A DNA stretch of 20,787 nt from CAZNRY01 sp964575675 (GTDB lineage Bacteria; Eisenbacteria; RBG-16-71-46; CAIMUX01; VGJL01): positions 1 through 20,787 of the forward strand of contig CAZNRY010000056.1 of assembly GCA_964575675.1 (NCBI GenBank), written 5' to 3'. How positions within the stretch are numbered: position 1 is the first letter of the stretch; each line of letters opens with the position of its first letter. Under the pieces are notes generated by a model. That model was not told where the DNA came from, searched no databases, and saw only the letters and a program-made list of their open reading frames with translations. Position numbers and translations under genes: made by a program. Shown in pieces: positions 1 to 7,521 of the stretch.

Positions 1-504
1 TGGTGAGACCGCGCGCTCTCGCCTGAGAAGACCGAGGCCAAGGAGTTTCGATAACCGCTCGTTCATCGCGTTCAGATTCACCTCCAACTTCTCGGCGAGT
101 TCAGAGGAGGTCAAGCTCCTCCCCGCCTTTGCCACCGCGACGAACGTCTGCTGGTCGGTCGGGTGGACCTTCCCGATCAGCCCGATCGTCTTCCCCTTCC
201 GTTCCATCATTGCCAGCCCCATGCCCTCAAGCGCCTTTATGAGATTCTCCCGAGCGTATTTCGAGAGATTCTCAACGAGGACGAATCGCCCGGGATGCTC
301 CTGTGGGATGCTGAGGATCGTCCGCCCGAAGAGTTCATTCGCGAAGGAGTAGTCAAACACTTCGACCCCCTTCGTATCGATGACCAGCGCTCCACCTTCC
401 TCCAGCTCCTCCAGGATCGGGTCAAACTCCACCCTGATCCTTCGCGCGGTTTCGCGCGTCCAGAGATGCGGTCCATGTTCCCCAAGTGCGATCTTCCGTT
501 CCAT
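1..504 (-). CDS. DUF4325 STAS-like protein with C-terminal winged helix (3' partial)
   Basis: The reading frame opens with MERKIALGEHGPHLW and runs open to the window edge, so the C-terminus is missing (168 codons visible). Residues ~20-95 look like the DUF4325 STAS-like fold: a beta strand ALVIDTKGVEVFDYSFANELF followed by a second strand GRFVLVEN. The part VFDYSFANELF matches the usual 'D-F-x-x-hydrophobic-S-SFA-x-E' core of that family. Residues ~115-168 (TSSELAEKLEVNLNAMNERL, then LLGLGLLRRE) read as a winged helix-turn-helix. It starts 32 bases after the stop of the upstream GHKL ATPase gene, so the two are probably one transcript. By analogy with SpoIIAA/SpoIIAB, a STAS-like partner of an ATPase is expected to be a switch protein, here perhaps coupled directly to DNA binding. 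The family call is from memory; the switch role is inference. No good ribosome-binding site is visible. Confidence 0.72.
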   Translation of the reverse strand, partial: MERKIALGEHGPHLWTRETARRIRVEFDPILEELEEGGALVIDTKGVEVFDYSFANELFGRTILSIPQEHPGRFVLVENLSKYARENLIKALEGMGLAMMERKGKTIGLIGKVHPTDQQTFVAVAKAGRSLTSSELAEKLEVNLNAMNERLSKLLGLGLLRRERAVSP

Positions 505-536
505 TTCTTTCACTGTACTTGCTGTAGGAGGAAACG

Positions 537-1409
537 TCAAGCCGCTTCTTTCGTGGGCAGCGTCAGGGAGACATGAACCCCTGGGACTTGGGGGACAGAA
601 AAGCCCCATCCAGTCCGCTTGTCCATGCGGTATCGCACCTTAGCCCGTCCAGACGTGATCTGGACCGTTCCTTCGTGCTGGTATGTGATCTCAAGGAGAT
701 GGAAGAGCCCCGTCCCCCGGGTGGGGTCGTTGTGTTCCGATGTTCCGAGCTTCGTTGCCTGCTGAATCGCATCCATGTCCGTCCGGATGCTCGCGTTCCT
801 GGGGTTCCTCCGCAACGTCGTTCCGAGCCCCTCTCCGTAGTCCGACACCGCCACCTCGAGAAAACGGCGTGCGTCCTTTCCATAGACCTGCATGGCGATG
901 AATCCGGCGGCGCCAGCGTTGTGATCGAAGGTGTTCTGGCAGATCTCGGACACGGCCGTGGTCACATCGAAGGCATCGCGCTTGCGGTACTTGAGGCGAT
1001 ATCGCAGCGTCCACACGATTCGATCGAGAAGTCCTGGAAGTGCAGACCCACTTTCGATGCGGGTCAACTCGATCAACATCGGGCTCGAACCGCGGCGGTA
1101 TTGGTAACCCAGAGCGCCGAGCCGGCCAATTGCCGGCTCGATCCGCGCATACTGGGAGACGATCGGAGCGAAACCACACCGCACCAAGTACCGGCGTGCA
1201 GGGCCTTCTTCAGTGAGGATCACCGGTGTCCGCCCCTCCCCAGAAACGCCGCAGCAGATTGCGGCAAGCTGCACGACGGCCGCCGGTGTCACGAGCCCGT
1301 AACCACGAAGATCGAAGGTCGGTGGGTCCTGTGCCAGAGGACGCTGGTCCTGAATGAAGCTGCCAAAGGTGACGGAGTCGAGTTTTTTCAGAGATTCGAT
1401 CATCAGCAT
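537..1409 (-). CDS. STAS-like domain plus GHKL (HATPase_c) ATP-binding protein
   Basis: A 290-residue soluble protein. The N-terminal ~130 residues (FDLRGYGLVTPAAVVQLAA, then PVILTEEG and RYLVRCGFAP) resemble the degenerate STAS-like module often found ahead of anti-sigma-type ATPases. The C-terminal half is a GHKL ATPase of the SpoIIAB/RsbW kind. It has an N-box SEICQNTFDHN (Mg/ATP-binding Asn and acidic residues), a G1 box SDYGEGLG and a G2 box TRGTGLFHLLEIT. There is no HisKA dimerisation/phosphoacceptor region, so it is not a classical sensor kinase. It is followed at 32 bases by the DUF4325-winged helix gene, a pairing that suggests a partner-switching regulator. Start could be at 1409 or two codons later (MLM); neither has a Shine-Dalgarno sequence. 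The target that the pair regulates is not identifiable here. Confidence 0.75.
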   Translation of the reverse strand: MLMIESLKKLDSVTFGSFIQDQRPLAQDPPTFDLRGYGLVTPAAVVQLAAICCGVSGEGRTPVILTEEGPARRYLVRCGFAPIVSQYARIEPAIGRLGALGYQYRRGSSPMLIELTRIESGSALPGLLDRIVWTLRYRLKYRKRDAFDVTTAVSEICQNTFDHNAGAAGFIAMQVYGKDARRFLEVAVSDYGEGLGTTLRRNPRNASIRTDMDAIQQATKLGTSEHNDPTRGTGLFHLLEITYQHEGTVQITSGRAKVRYRMDKRTGWGFSVPQVPGVHVSLTLPTKEAA

Positions 1410-1500
1410 GGCGTCATACTACCGGATGCAGAGTACAGGGCAATTACGTTGCCGTGAAGTGCGTCCCCCTGCATGGCAGGCTACCGCTGTTGCAGGTCCA

Positions 1501-1803
1501 TCAGAACGTGGGGAGATTGCCGAGGTTATCGGCAGCCTTGCTGTTCGCATCCGTGCGGATATATTTCTTTCCGTCCACGGTGATGACCCGGACATCCTCC
1601 CCCTTCGACCACTTCCCGTCTTTCTCGTACGCAGTCACGAAGGTCGTTCCGGCGTCGATCTCCTCGATGACCTTGGCGCGTGTCCGAGTGCTCGCCGATC
1701 CAATGCTCCCCCCGGTGTCAGGACGAACCTGAACTGAATCGATGTGCTTCGGATCTGAGGCGTACCTTACTGCGGTGATGACGTAGTCAGCCCACTTCGC
1801 CAT
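1501..1803 (-). CDS. DUF3892 family small protein
   Basis: A 100-residue protein starting MAKWADYVITAVRYASD. It has the pattern I recall for DUF3892 (PF13031): an N-terminal 'ITAVRY...IDSVQV', a central 'VIEEIDAGTTFVTAYEKDG' and the C-terminal signature KYIRTDANSKAADNLGNLP. Function of the family is unknown. The start at 1803 rather than an upstream in-frame ATG (1881) is fixed by a textbook AAAGGAGGT on the minus strand at 1809-1817, five bases from the ATG. This is one of the few genes in the window with such a site. It lies 91 bases upstream of the GHKL gene on the same strand and may share its transcript. The palindrome at 1915-1933 is ~110 bases upstream and may control it. Confidence 0.8.
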   Translation of the reverse strand: MAKWADYVITAVRYASDPKHIDSVQVRPDTGGSIGSASTRTRAKVIEEIDAGTTFVTAYEKDGKWSKGEDVRVITVDGKKYIRTDANSKAADNLGNLPTF

Positions 1804-1808
1804 GCACG

Positions 1809-1817
1809 ACCTCCTTT
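1809..1817 (-). promoter_or_regulatory. strong Shine-Dalgarno site for the DUF3892 gene
   Basis: The minus strand reads AAAGGAGGT followed by CGTGC and the ATG at 1803. It is near-perfectly complementary to the 16S 3' end and decides the start codon. The operon at 2309-7953 has no equivalent sites. Confidence 0.8.
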
Positions 1818-1914
1818 CGGTCTTGACCCACGCTTCCACACGGGTCATTTCATCCAAACCGCGGCGCTCCCTTGGCCGCAATCAAGGAGATCTGGCATCT
1901 CGTGTGCCAAAGAT

Positions 1915-1933
1915 AGGTTGTGAATCACAACCT
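1915..1933. promoter_or_regulatory. perfect operator-like palindrome
   Basis: AGGTTGTGAATCACAACCT is a perfect inverted repeat: two 8-base arms around AAT. The size and symmetry suit a dimeric helix-turn-helix repressor or activator. It lies between divergent units (DUF3892 on minus, methyltransferase operon on plus), ~110 bases from the DUF3892 start. The surrounding stretch 1818-2077 contains no gene I can support; the only other symmetry is a weak GTTTC/GAAAC pair at 2011-2025. Confidence 0.55.
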
Positions 1934-2059
1934 GCTGTAATGACAATGAGTTAGTCTCCGATGAAGCTCCTTAAGCTCGACAGGCGATCCGAAATGGGAC
2001 ACGTCGGCTCGTTTCATGACGAAACAACGGGCATAGCGTCACCTCGAGGCCCACAGAAG

Positions 2060-2086
2060 ATGACATTCAAGACAAAGTGGTATAAT
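2060..2086 (+). promoter_or_regulatory. extended -10 promoter for the signalling operon
   Basis: A perfect TATAAT at 2081-2086 is preceded by TGG, giving an extended -10 element (TGN-TATAAT). The best -35 match is ATGACA at 2060-2065 with a short 15-base spacer, acceptable because extended -10 promoters depend little on the -35. Transcription would start near 2093, giving a leader of about 215 bases before the methyltransferase ATG. This is the clearest sigma-70-type promoter in the window. Confidence 0.6.
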
Positions 2087-2092
2087 AAGTTA

Positions 2093-2308
2093 GACCATTC
2101 TCGACAACAACTCCGTGCGTTCCAGTCTTGATACGATCCCCAATCTAGATCAGAAAACCCTCCTTCTAGCCATCAACATCATTGACGACGGCATCTCGAT
2201 TGCGTCCCAGTGCGCCGTGGGGGCGGGACGAGGCGCCGGGCGTCCTTGGGGGTACTTTCGGTACCCAGCTGGAATCACCCAGCACTGCACTTCTGACGTC
2301 CCCTTACG
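2093..2308 (+). other. long leader of the signalling operon; possible small ORF
   Basis: About 215 untranslated bases between the predicted start point and the methyltransferase gene. It contains a 6-bp hairpin GGGTAC/GTACCC at 2250-2266. A GTG-started 65-codon frame (2115-2312, MRSSLDTIPNLDQKTL...) ends in the TGA of an ATGA overlap with the methyltransferase start, as would a translationally coupled leader ORF. Its sequence resembles no family I know and its composition changes midway, so it may be chance. No riboswitch class is recognised. Confidence 0.25.
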
Positions 2309-3007
2309 ATGAGCCCCGTATCGGTCTGGACCCTCTACGCCCGGGTCTACGACACCATCAACGAGAACCTCCCATATACCCAGATGCTCGACGACGTGGT
2401 GGTCGAGCTCGCGCTCACGCCCCAGGCCGGCACGCCGCTCGATATCCTGGACGCCGGCTGCGGAACGGGCAACGTCGTGAGCCGTGTGCTTCGGTCGGGC
2501 ACGAACTTTCGCATGCACGGCGTCGACTCCTCGCAGGCCATGCTCGCCCGCGCCCGCGCGCGATGCCGCCTCGAGACCCGCGCGCGATTCCAGCCCGTCG
2601 ATCTCAACGGACGGCTGCCCTTCGACGACGGCTTCTTCGATCGCATCGTCTCTGTCAATGTCCTCTACGCCCTCTCGAAACCAACTGACACCCTCCGTGA
2701 GTTCTTCCGGGTCTTGAAACCAAGGGGCCGGCTGGTCCTCGCGAACCCTGTCCCTGATTCGTCCTTCTTCGGCATCATGCGCGGCCAGTATCGGGCGCTG
2801 GGTCCCCGACGGTTCGCCCTCGCGTTCCTCCGCCGCCTCCCCGCGCTCCTCGTCATCATGTTCGTGAACCTCGTCTATCTGCGGAACAACGCGAACTATT
2901 GGGACGAGGACACGACCAATCGGAATCTCCGCGCGATCGGCTTCCGCGAGATCACGATCCGGAACACGTACGCGGGTCAGGACCTCCTCATCACCTGCCT
3001 GAAGTAG
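2309..3007 (+). CDS. class I SAM-dependent methyltransferase
   Basis: A 232-residue protein with the Rossmann methyltransferase signature. It opens WTLYARVYDTIN, typical of Methyltransf_11/UbiE-like proteins. Motif I is LDAGCGTGN (residues ~47-55), the acidic residue of motif II lies in HGVDSS, motif IV is FDDGFFDRIVSVNVL, and the post-motif is FRVLKPRGRLVLANP. The stretch ALAFLRRLPALLVIMFVNLVYL (~171-193) is hydrophobic and may touch the membrane, suggesting a lipid-like substrate, which is inference. It is the first gene of a tight operon; the PaaK-like gene starts 7 bases after its stop. No Shine-Dalgarno sequence precedes the ATG. The substrate is not determinable from sequence. Confidence 0.88.
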   Translation: MSPVSVWTLYARVYDTINENLPYTQMLDDVVVELALTPQAGTPLDILDAGCGTGNVVSRVLRSGTNFRMHGVDSSQAMLARARARCRLETRARFQPVDLNGRLPFDDGFFDRIVSVNVLYALSKPTDTLREFFRVLKPRGRLVLANPVPDSSFFGIMRGQYRALGPRRFALAFLRRLPALLVIMFVNLVYLRNNANYWDEDTTNRNLRAIGFREITIRNTYAGQDLLITCLK

Positions 3008-3014
3008 TCTGCCT

Positions 3015-4553
3015 ATGAGCATGCAATCCCTCATCATGAGCAGAAGAAGCTGGGCCACGTGGTTCATGTCGACCATGAAGCCGGGCTTCTGGGAGCGGCA
3101 GGGCGTGCGGAAAGCGCTCGCGCTGTTCCGCGACACGGCACGCCGCGTGCCCGCGTACCGGAAGACCCTTGCCGAGCGCCGCATCGACCCCGAGCGCATC
3201 CGGTCGGTTGAGGACTTCCGGTCACTGCCGGTCATCGACAAGAACACCTATCTCAAATCCTTTCCCCTCGAAGAGCTGTGCCTCGACGGTACGCTCCACG
3301 ACAAATACCTCATCGACCGGAGCTCCGGCTATTCCGGTGCCTCCTTCTTCTGGCCGCGGCTCCGCGACGAGGACCGCGACTACCCGCGGTACATGAAGCT
3401 CGCGTACGAGCAGTTCTATCAGATCGACCGGAAGCCGACTCTCATGGTCATCACGCTCGCTCTCGGGACCTGGGTCGGCGGCGAGAAGATCTCATGGGCG
3501 ACCCGGGAGATCGCCATGCGCGGCAAACACCCGTTCACCGTCATCACCCCCGGCTCGAACATCGAGGAGATTCTGGAGATCGTCGCCTTCTTCAAGGGGC
3601 GATACGAACAGATCGTCCTCGTCGGCTACCCGCCCATGGTGCGGGAGATTCTGGAGCGTGGGATCGAGAAGGGTATCGACTGGAAGTCCGTCGGGCTCAA
3701 GATCGGCCTCGGGGGCGAAGGCTACTCGGAAGACTGGCGCGAATACGTCCGCGGACTCATCGGCCTCGACCCGAAGGACCTCATGGGGATCGCGGGCGGG
3801 TACGGCGCGGCGGACCTCGGCATGAGCGTCGGGCGGGAGTACCCGATCTCCGTCCTCGTCCGGAAGCTCGCGAACCGGGACAAGGCGCTCGCGCGGGACA
3901 TCTTCGGTGAAGAGGCGATCCCGTCCCTCTGCCAGTACAATCCCGCCGCCTTCCATATCGAAGCCGTCGGGGGCGACCTCGTGTTCTCCTGCCGTGCGGG
4001 GGTGCCCCTTATCCGCTACAACATCCACGACCGCGGCGGCGTCATTCCCTTCGAGCGGCTCCTCGAGATCGTCCGGTCCCACGGCTCGGATCCCATCGCG
4101 CTCCTCGCTGAGTACGGGTACACGACCAGAGACATCTGGCGGCTGCCGTTCTTCTACGTCTACGGACGGAGCGACGGGACCGTCATCATCGACGGGACCA
4201 ACGTCTACCCGGAGAACGTCGAGCCGGCGCTCTCGTCCGAGGACTGGCGGTTGATCCGTTCCCACCAGCTTGCTGTCACCCAGGACGAGAAGTATGCCGA
4301 GCACTTCCACGTGCATCTCGAACTCAGGGAAGACGCGCCCTGGCCGGGCGACCGGGAGCGTGAGGCGCTCGAGACGCGGCTCGGCGAGCGGATCCTCACG
4401 GCGCTTTGCGAGACGAACACGGACTACCGTGACGCCTACCAGAACAACCCCGCGACATGCCGCCCGCTCGTCCGCGTTTTCGCATACGGTGAGGGGCCGT
4501 TTCAGGACAGCGGCCGTCGCATCAAGCGGCGCTATCTCGTCGACTCGCCATGA
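3015..4553 (+). CDS. PaaK/CapK-like adenylate-forming enzyme (phenylacetate-CoA ligase family)
   Basis: A 512-residue soluble protein of the ANL superfamily. It carries the PaaK/CapK-like N-terminal pattern (RVPAYRKTLAE, then FRSLPVIDKNTYL), a Gly/Ser-rich phosphate loop SSGYSGASFF (~residues 103-112), the motif GGYGAADLG, the aromatic-acid motif RYNIHDRGG, the hinge YVYGRSDGTVIIDGTNVYP and a Lys-bearing C-terminus GRRIKRRYLV. Family members adenylate a carboxylate and usually transfer it to CoA or another acceptor. The phosphate loop lacks the usual SSGTTG-x-P spelling, so substrate or activity may differ. It sits between a methyltransferase and membrane/sensor genes; its stop overlaps the next start by ATGA, indicating coupled translation. 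Functional class is well supported, substrate unknown. Confidence 0.8.
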   Translation: MSMQSLIMSRRSWATWFMSTMKPGFWERQGVRKALALFRDTARRVPAYRKTLAERRIDPERIRSVEDFRSLPVIDKNTYLKSFPLEELCLDGTLHDKYLIDRSSGYSGASFFWPRLRDEDRDYPRYMKLAYEQFYQIDRKPTLMVITLALGTWVGGEKISWATREIAMRGKHPFTVITPGSNIEEILEIVAFFKGRYEQIVLVGYPPMVREILERGIEKGIDWKSVGLKIGLGGEGYSEDWREYVRGLIGLDPKDLMGIAGGYGAADLGMSVGREYPISVLVRKLANRDKALARDIFGEEAIPSLCQYNPAAFHIEAVGGDLVFSCRAGVPLIRYNIHDRGGVIPFERLLEIVRSHGSDPIALLAEYGYTTRDIWRLPFFYVYGRSDGTVIIDGTNVYPENVEPALSSEDWRLIRSHQLAVTQDEKYAEHFHVHLELREDAPWPGDREREALETRLGERILTALCETNTDYRDAYQNNPATCRPLVRVFAYGEGPFQDSGRRIKRRYLVDSP

Positions 4554-4885
4554 TCGCTCTTGTGAACACCTGGTTCGCGTATGTCGAGGACCGGTATCAC
4601 GTGGATCCGCTCATCTTCGGCATCATCTACCTCCTGAGCGTGGCGCCCTGCTGGGTCACGCTCTTCAAGGCGCTCGGAGCGTACCGGCGCCGGGACCAGC
4701 GCCGGCTCCTCCTCTGGGAGGGGCTCTTCGCGCTCTTCTTCCTCTCCCCGTATCTCTACGTCTACGTCGCCGGCCGGGACTACCCCGCCTGGTTCCACGC
4801 CGTGTTCGCCGTCGCCGTTGCGGGATCGGTTCTCTCGGCGGCCGGCCAGATCCGGAGGCGGCTCGCTGAATACCATCAACGGTAA
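4550..4885 (+). CDS. small multi-pass membrane protein of unknown function
   Basis: A 111-residue protein with three likely membrane segments: PLIFGIIYLLSVAPCWVTLF, LLLWEGLFALFFLSPYLYVYVA and WFHAVFAVAVAGSVLSAAGQ. A basic loop (AYRRRDQRR) lies between the first two, and there is a basic tail IRRRLAEYHQR. The start is fixed by the 4-base ATGA overlap with the adenylate-forming enzyme gene. I do not recognise a family. Its place between an enzyme and a membrane-bound sensor kinase suggests it either anchors the enzyme or works with the kinase. That is context inference only. Confidence 0.78.
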   Translation: MIALVNTWFAYVEDRYHVDPLIFGIIYLLSVAPCWVTLFKALGAYRRRDQRRLLLWEGLFALFFLSPYLYVYVAGRDYPAWFHAVFAVAVAGSVLSAAGQIRRRLAEYHQR

Positions 4886-4891
4886 GCTCGT

Positions 4892-7114
4892 ATGTATCTC
4901 ATCGCCCTCATCGCGATCGGCATCCTCGAACTCTCCTTGGGCGTCCTTGCGCTCGCGCGGAACCGGCGGAGCGCGATCAACCTGGCCTTCGCCGGCGTCG
5001 TCCTCTTCGCCTTCCTCTGGTCCGTCGTGAACTACCTCGCCGACCACCCGATCGCCCCGGACCTCGCGCTGCTCTGGAACCGCTCCGCCTTCGCCGTCGC
5101 CTTTCTGCAGGGCGCGTTCCTGTTCCTGTTCGGGTCGGTCTTTCCCTACACCTTCAAACGGATGGAGCGCCTCTCGCTGGCCGTGCTGCTCCCGCTCGGC
5201 GTCCTTCTGGCGGTGCTGTCCCTGACGACCGGCCTCATCGTGGCGCGGGTCGAGTTCCTTGACTGGGGGACGAACGTCGTACCCGGCGCCGCCTATCCGA
5301 GCTTCATCGCCTTCATGTCGCTCACGGTCATGGGGACGCTGGTTGCCCTGAGCGTGAAGTACCGCCGCTCCCGCGGGATCGAGAAGTACCAGCTCCTCTA
5401 TCTCTTCATCGGCTTCTTCGTGACCGCCGCGATCGCCCTGACCACGAACCTCTTCCTGCCGCTCATCGTCGGGGACAACGCATCGGCCAAGTACGGGCCG
5501 CTCTCGATGATCTTCCTCATCGCCTTCGCCGTCTACGCGATCGTCCGGCACCGCCTGATGGACATCCGGATCGCCATGAAGAAGGCCTTCCTCCACGCGG
5601 CGGTGAGTCTGACCCTCCTCGTCTTCATCCTCGGGTCCATCTTCACGGTCGCGCGCTTCCTCGCGAAACGGATCCCGGATCTCACCCTCGTCTTCACCGG
5701 CAGCATCGCGATGGCGGTCGCCTTGGGCTTCCTCACGCCGCTCACCCGCTTCTTCGAGCGGATCGCGAACCGGTACTTCTTCACCTCCCTCTACAACTAC
5801 CAAGCGACGCTCGAGGACCTGGCGCGCGGACTCACGTCCGTGATCGAAATCCGCCGGGTCATCGACCTCATCGTCGAGACGATCATGCGGACGATGGGCC
5901 TCGACCGCGCGGGTGTGCTCCTCCTCTCGCCGGAGAAGAACGCGCGGCGCTACGTCATCGCGAAGGTCATCGGCTTCAACGAGCAGAACGGGATCTCCCT
6001 CGTCCGCGACAACTTCCTCGTCCAGTGGCTCCTCCGGCACCGGACGCCCGTGGTGCTCGAGGAACTCGGCCGCCTCATCGAGGAGTCAGGAAAGACGGGG
6101 GAACGGGGGAAGCTCCTGCGGCTCAAGACGAACATGACGAGGATCGAGGCTTCGCTCTGCCTCCCGCTCTTCTCGAAGGACGAACTCATCGCGATCATCG
6201 TCCTCGGCAGCAAGATCACGAAGGATCCGTACACCTCGGAGGACCTCAGGCTTCTCGAGACGATCGCGAACCAGGCCGCCGTCGCTGTCCAGAACGCCCG
6301 GCTCTATGAGCAGGTGGAGGGGTTCAGCAGGACGCTCCAGAAGAAGGTGAGGGAGCAGACGCGGGACATCGCGGAGAAGAACGCGCGGCTCGAAACGCTC
6401 CTCCGGATGAAGTCCGAGTTCCTTTCGATCGCCTCCCACCAGCTCCGCACACCACTGACCGCCATTCGGGGCCTTCTCGCCATGCAGGCGGAGGGGGACT
6501 TTGACAAGCTGCGCCCGGAGGAACTCAAGCGCCAGCAGCAGAACATGCTCGGCTCCGCGAACCGGCTCTCGAACATCGTGAACGATCTCCTCGACGCCAT
6601 GGAGCTCGAAGGCGGCGTGCCGCATCTCGACCTCTCTCCGGTCGACCTCGCGGCTCTGGCCCGCGAGATCGGCAAGGAGCTCAAACCCAACTACGACCGC
6701 AAGGGCCTCACCTTCACGGTCCGGTCGCCTGAGGCCCCGCTTCCGCCCATCGTGGCTGACGCGAAGATGTTCCGCGAGGCGCTCGAAAACCTCATCGACA
6801 ACGCGGAGAAGTACACGAACAAGGGCGGCGTGACCGTGGCACTCTCCCGGAGGAACGGCAGTGCGGTCATCGCCGTCACGGACACTGGGATCGGCATCCC
6901 GACGTCGGACATGCCCCGGCTCTTCCAGAAGTTCTCCCGAGGCGAGAAGTCGAGCTACCAGCACACGGACGGATCGGGCCTCGGCCTCTTCATCGCGAAG
7001 AGCATCGTCGCGAACCACCACGGTACGATTACGATCGACAGTCTCGGTGAGGGGAAAGGGACGACCGTGACCGTCGCCGTCCCGATCGCCCCGCCGGAGG
7101 AGAAGAACCCCTAA
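4892..7114 (+). CDS. membrane sensor histidine kinase (7TM-type sensor, GAF, HisKA, HATPase)
   Basis: A 740-residue protein. Residues ~1-230 hold about seven hydrophobic segments like the histidine-kinase N-terminal 7TM module. Two more lie at ~235-290 (TLLVFILGSIFTVARF and IAMAVALGFLTPL). A GAF-like domain follows (~320-470; IDLIVETIMRTMGLDRAGVLLL ... LETIANQAAVAVQNARLYEQV), then a short coiled coil (~473-505). HisKA has phosphoacceptor His516 in SHQLRTPLTA. The ATPase domain shows N-box NLIDNAEKYT (from N633), G1 DTGIGIP (D664) and G2 GSGLGLF (G694). All catalytic motifs are intact, so it should autophosphorylate. It has no receiver domain of its own; two single-domain receivers follow at once (12 bases after the stop), its obvious partners. 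The ligand sensed is unknown. Confidence 0.93.
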   Translation: MYLIALIAIGILELSLGVLALARNRRSAINLAFAGVVLFAFLWSVVNYLADHPIAPDLALLWNRSAFAVAFLQGAFLFLFGSVFPYTFKRMERLSLAVLLPLGVLLAVLSLTTGLIVARVEFLDWGTNVVPGAAYPSFIAFMSLTVMGTLVALSVKYRRSRGIEKYQLLYLFIGFFVTAAIALTTNLFLPLIVGDNASAKYGPLSMIFLIAFAVYAIVRHRLMDIRIAMKKAFLHAAVSLTLLVFILGSIFTVARFLAKRIPDLTLVFTGSIAMAVALGFLTPLTRFFERIANRYFFTSLYNYQATLEDLARGLTSVIEIRRVIDLIVETIMRTMGLDRAGVLLLSPEKNARRYVIAKVIGFNEQNGISLVRDNFLVQWLLRHRTPVVLEELGRLIEESGKTGERGKLLRLKTNMTRIEASLCLPLFSKDELIAIIVLGSKITKDPYTSEDLRLLETIANQAAVAVQNARLYEQVEGFSRTLQKKVREQTRDIAEKNARLETLLRMKSEFLSIASHQLRTPLTAIRGLLAMQAEGDFDKLRPEELKRQQQNMLGSANRLSNIVNDLLDAMELEGGVPHLDLSPVDLAALAREIGKELKPNYDRKGLTFTVRSPEAPLPPIVADAKMFREALENLIDNAEKYTNKGGVTVALSRRNGSAVIAVTDTGIGIPTSDMPRLFQKFSRGEKSSYQHTDGSGLGLFIAKSIVANHHGTITIDSLGEGKGTTVTVAVPIAPPEEKNP

Positions 7115-7126
7115 CACACAACTCCC

Positions 7127-7510
7127 ATGGATCCAAAAGCCGCGACCATTCTGCTGATCGAAGACGACCGGGTTCTCGCCGACATGTACCGGCTCAAGTT
7201 CGACGTCTCCGGCTTGCGCCTGCTTCTCGCCTTCGGCGGCTACGAGGGGCTCGATGCCGCGAAGAAGGTGAAGCCCGACCTCATCCTGCTCGACCTGAAG
7301 ATGGACGACCTCGACGGCTTCGAGGTGCTGACACGGCTCAAGGCCGATCCGACGCTCCGCGCGATCCCGGTCCTGCTGCTCACGAACATGGGCGAGAAGG
7401 ACAACGCGGAGAAGGGGCTCGCCCTCGGCGCCGAGGCCTACATTCTGAAGTCGAAGACGCTCCCCCGGGACATCGTCGACCGGGTAGTGGCGCGCCTGAA
7501 GGACCTTTGA
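7127..7510 (+). CDS. single-domain response regulator (receiver 1)
   Basis: A 127-residue CheY-like receiver with no output domain. Acidic pocket is IEDD (E12, D13, D14), phosphoacceptor Asp56 in LILLDLKMDD, switch Thr86 in LLLTN and Lys108 in YILKS. It lies directly downstream of the histidine kinase and should be phosphorylated by it. The output must be through protein contact, since there is no DNA-binding or enzymatic domain. The sequence between the stop of the kinase and this ATG (ACACAACTCCC) has no Shine-Dalgarno motif. Confidence 0.92.
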   Translation: MDPKAATILLIEDDRVLADMYRLKFDVSGLRLLLAFGGYEGLDAAKKVKPDLILLDLKMDDLDGFEVLTRLKADPTLRAIPVLLLTNMGEKDNAEKGLALGAEAYILKSKTLPRDIVDRVVARLKDL

Positions 7511-7521
7511 CCATCACTCCC

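Noticed and set aside
573..1457. Plus-strand open frame opposite the GHKL ATPase
   Set aside because: No motifs, His/Arg/Pro-rich; the minus strand has N, G1 and G2 ATPase boxes.
2150..3247. Minus-strand open frame opposite the methyltransferase
   Set aside because: Same compositional shadow; the plus strand has clear methyltransferase motifs.
4532..6040. Long minus-strand open frame (~500 codons) opposite the membrane protein and kinase genes
   Set aside because: It is extremely charged (Asp/Glu/Arg repeats), a typical shadow of GC-rich codon use, and lies over a well-identified kinase.
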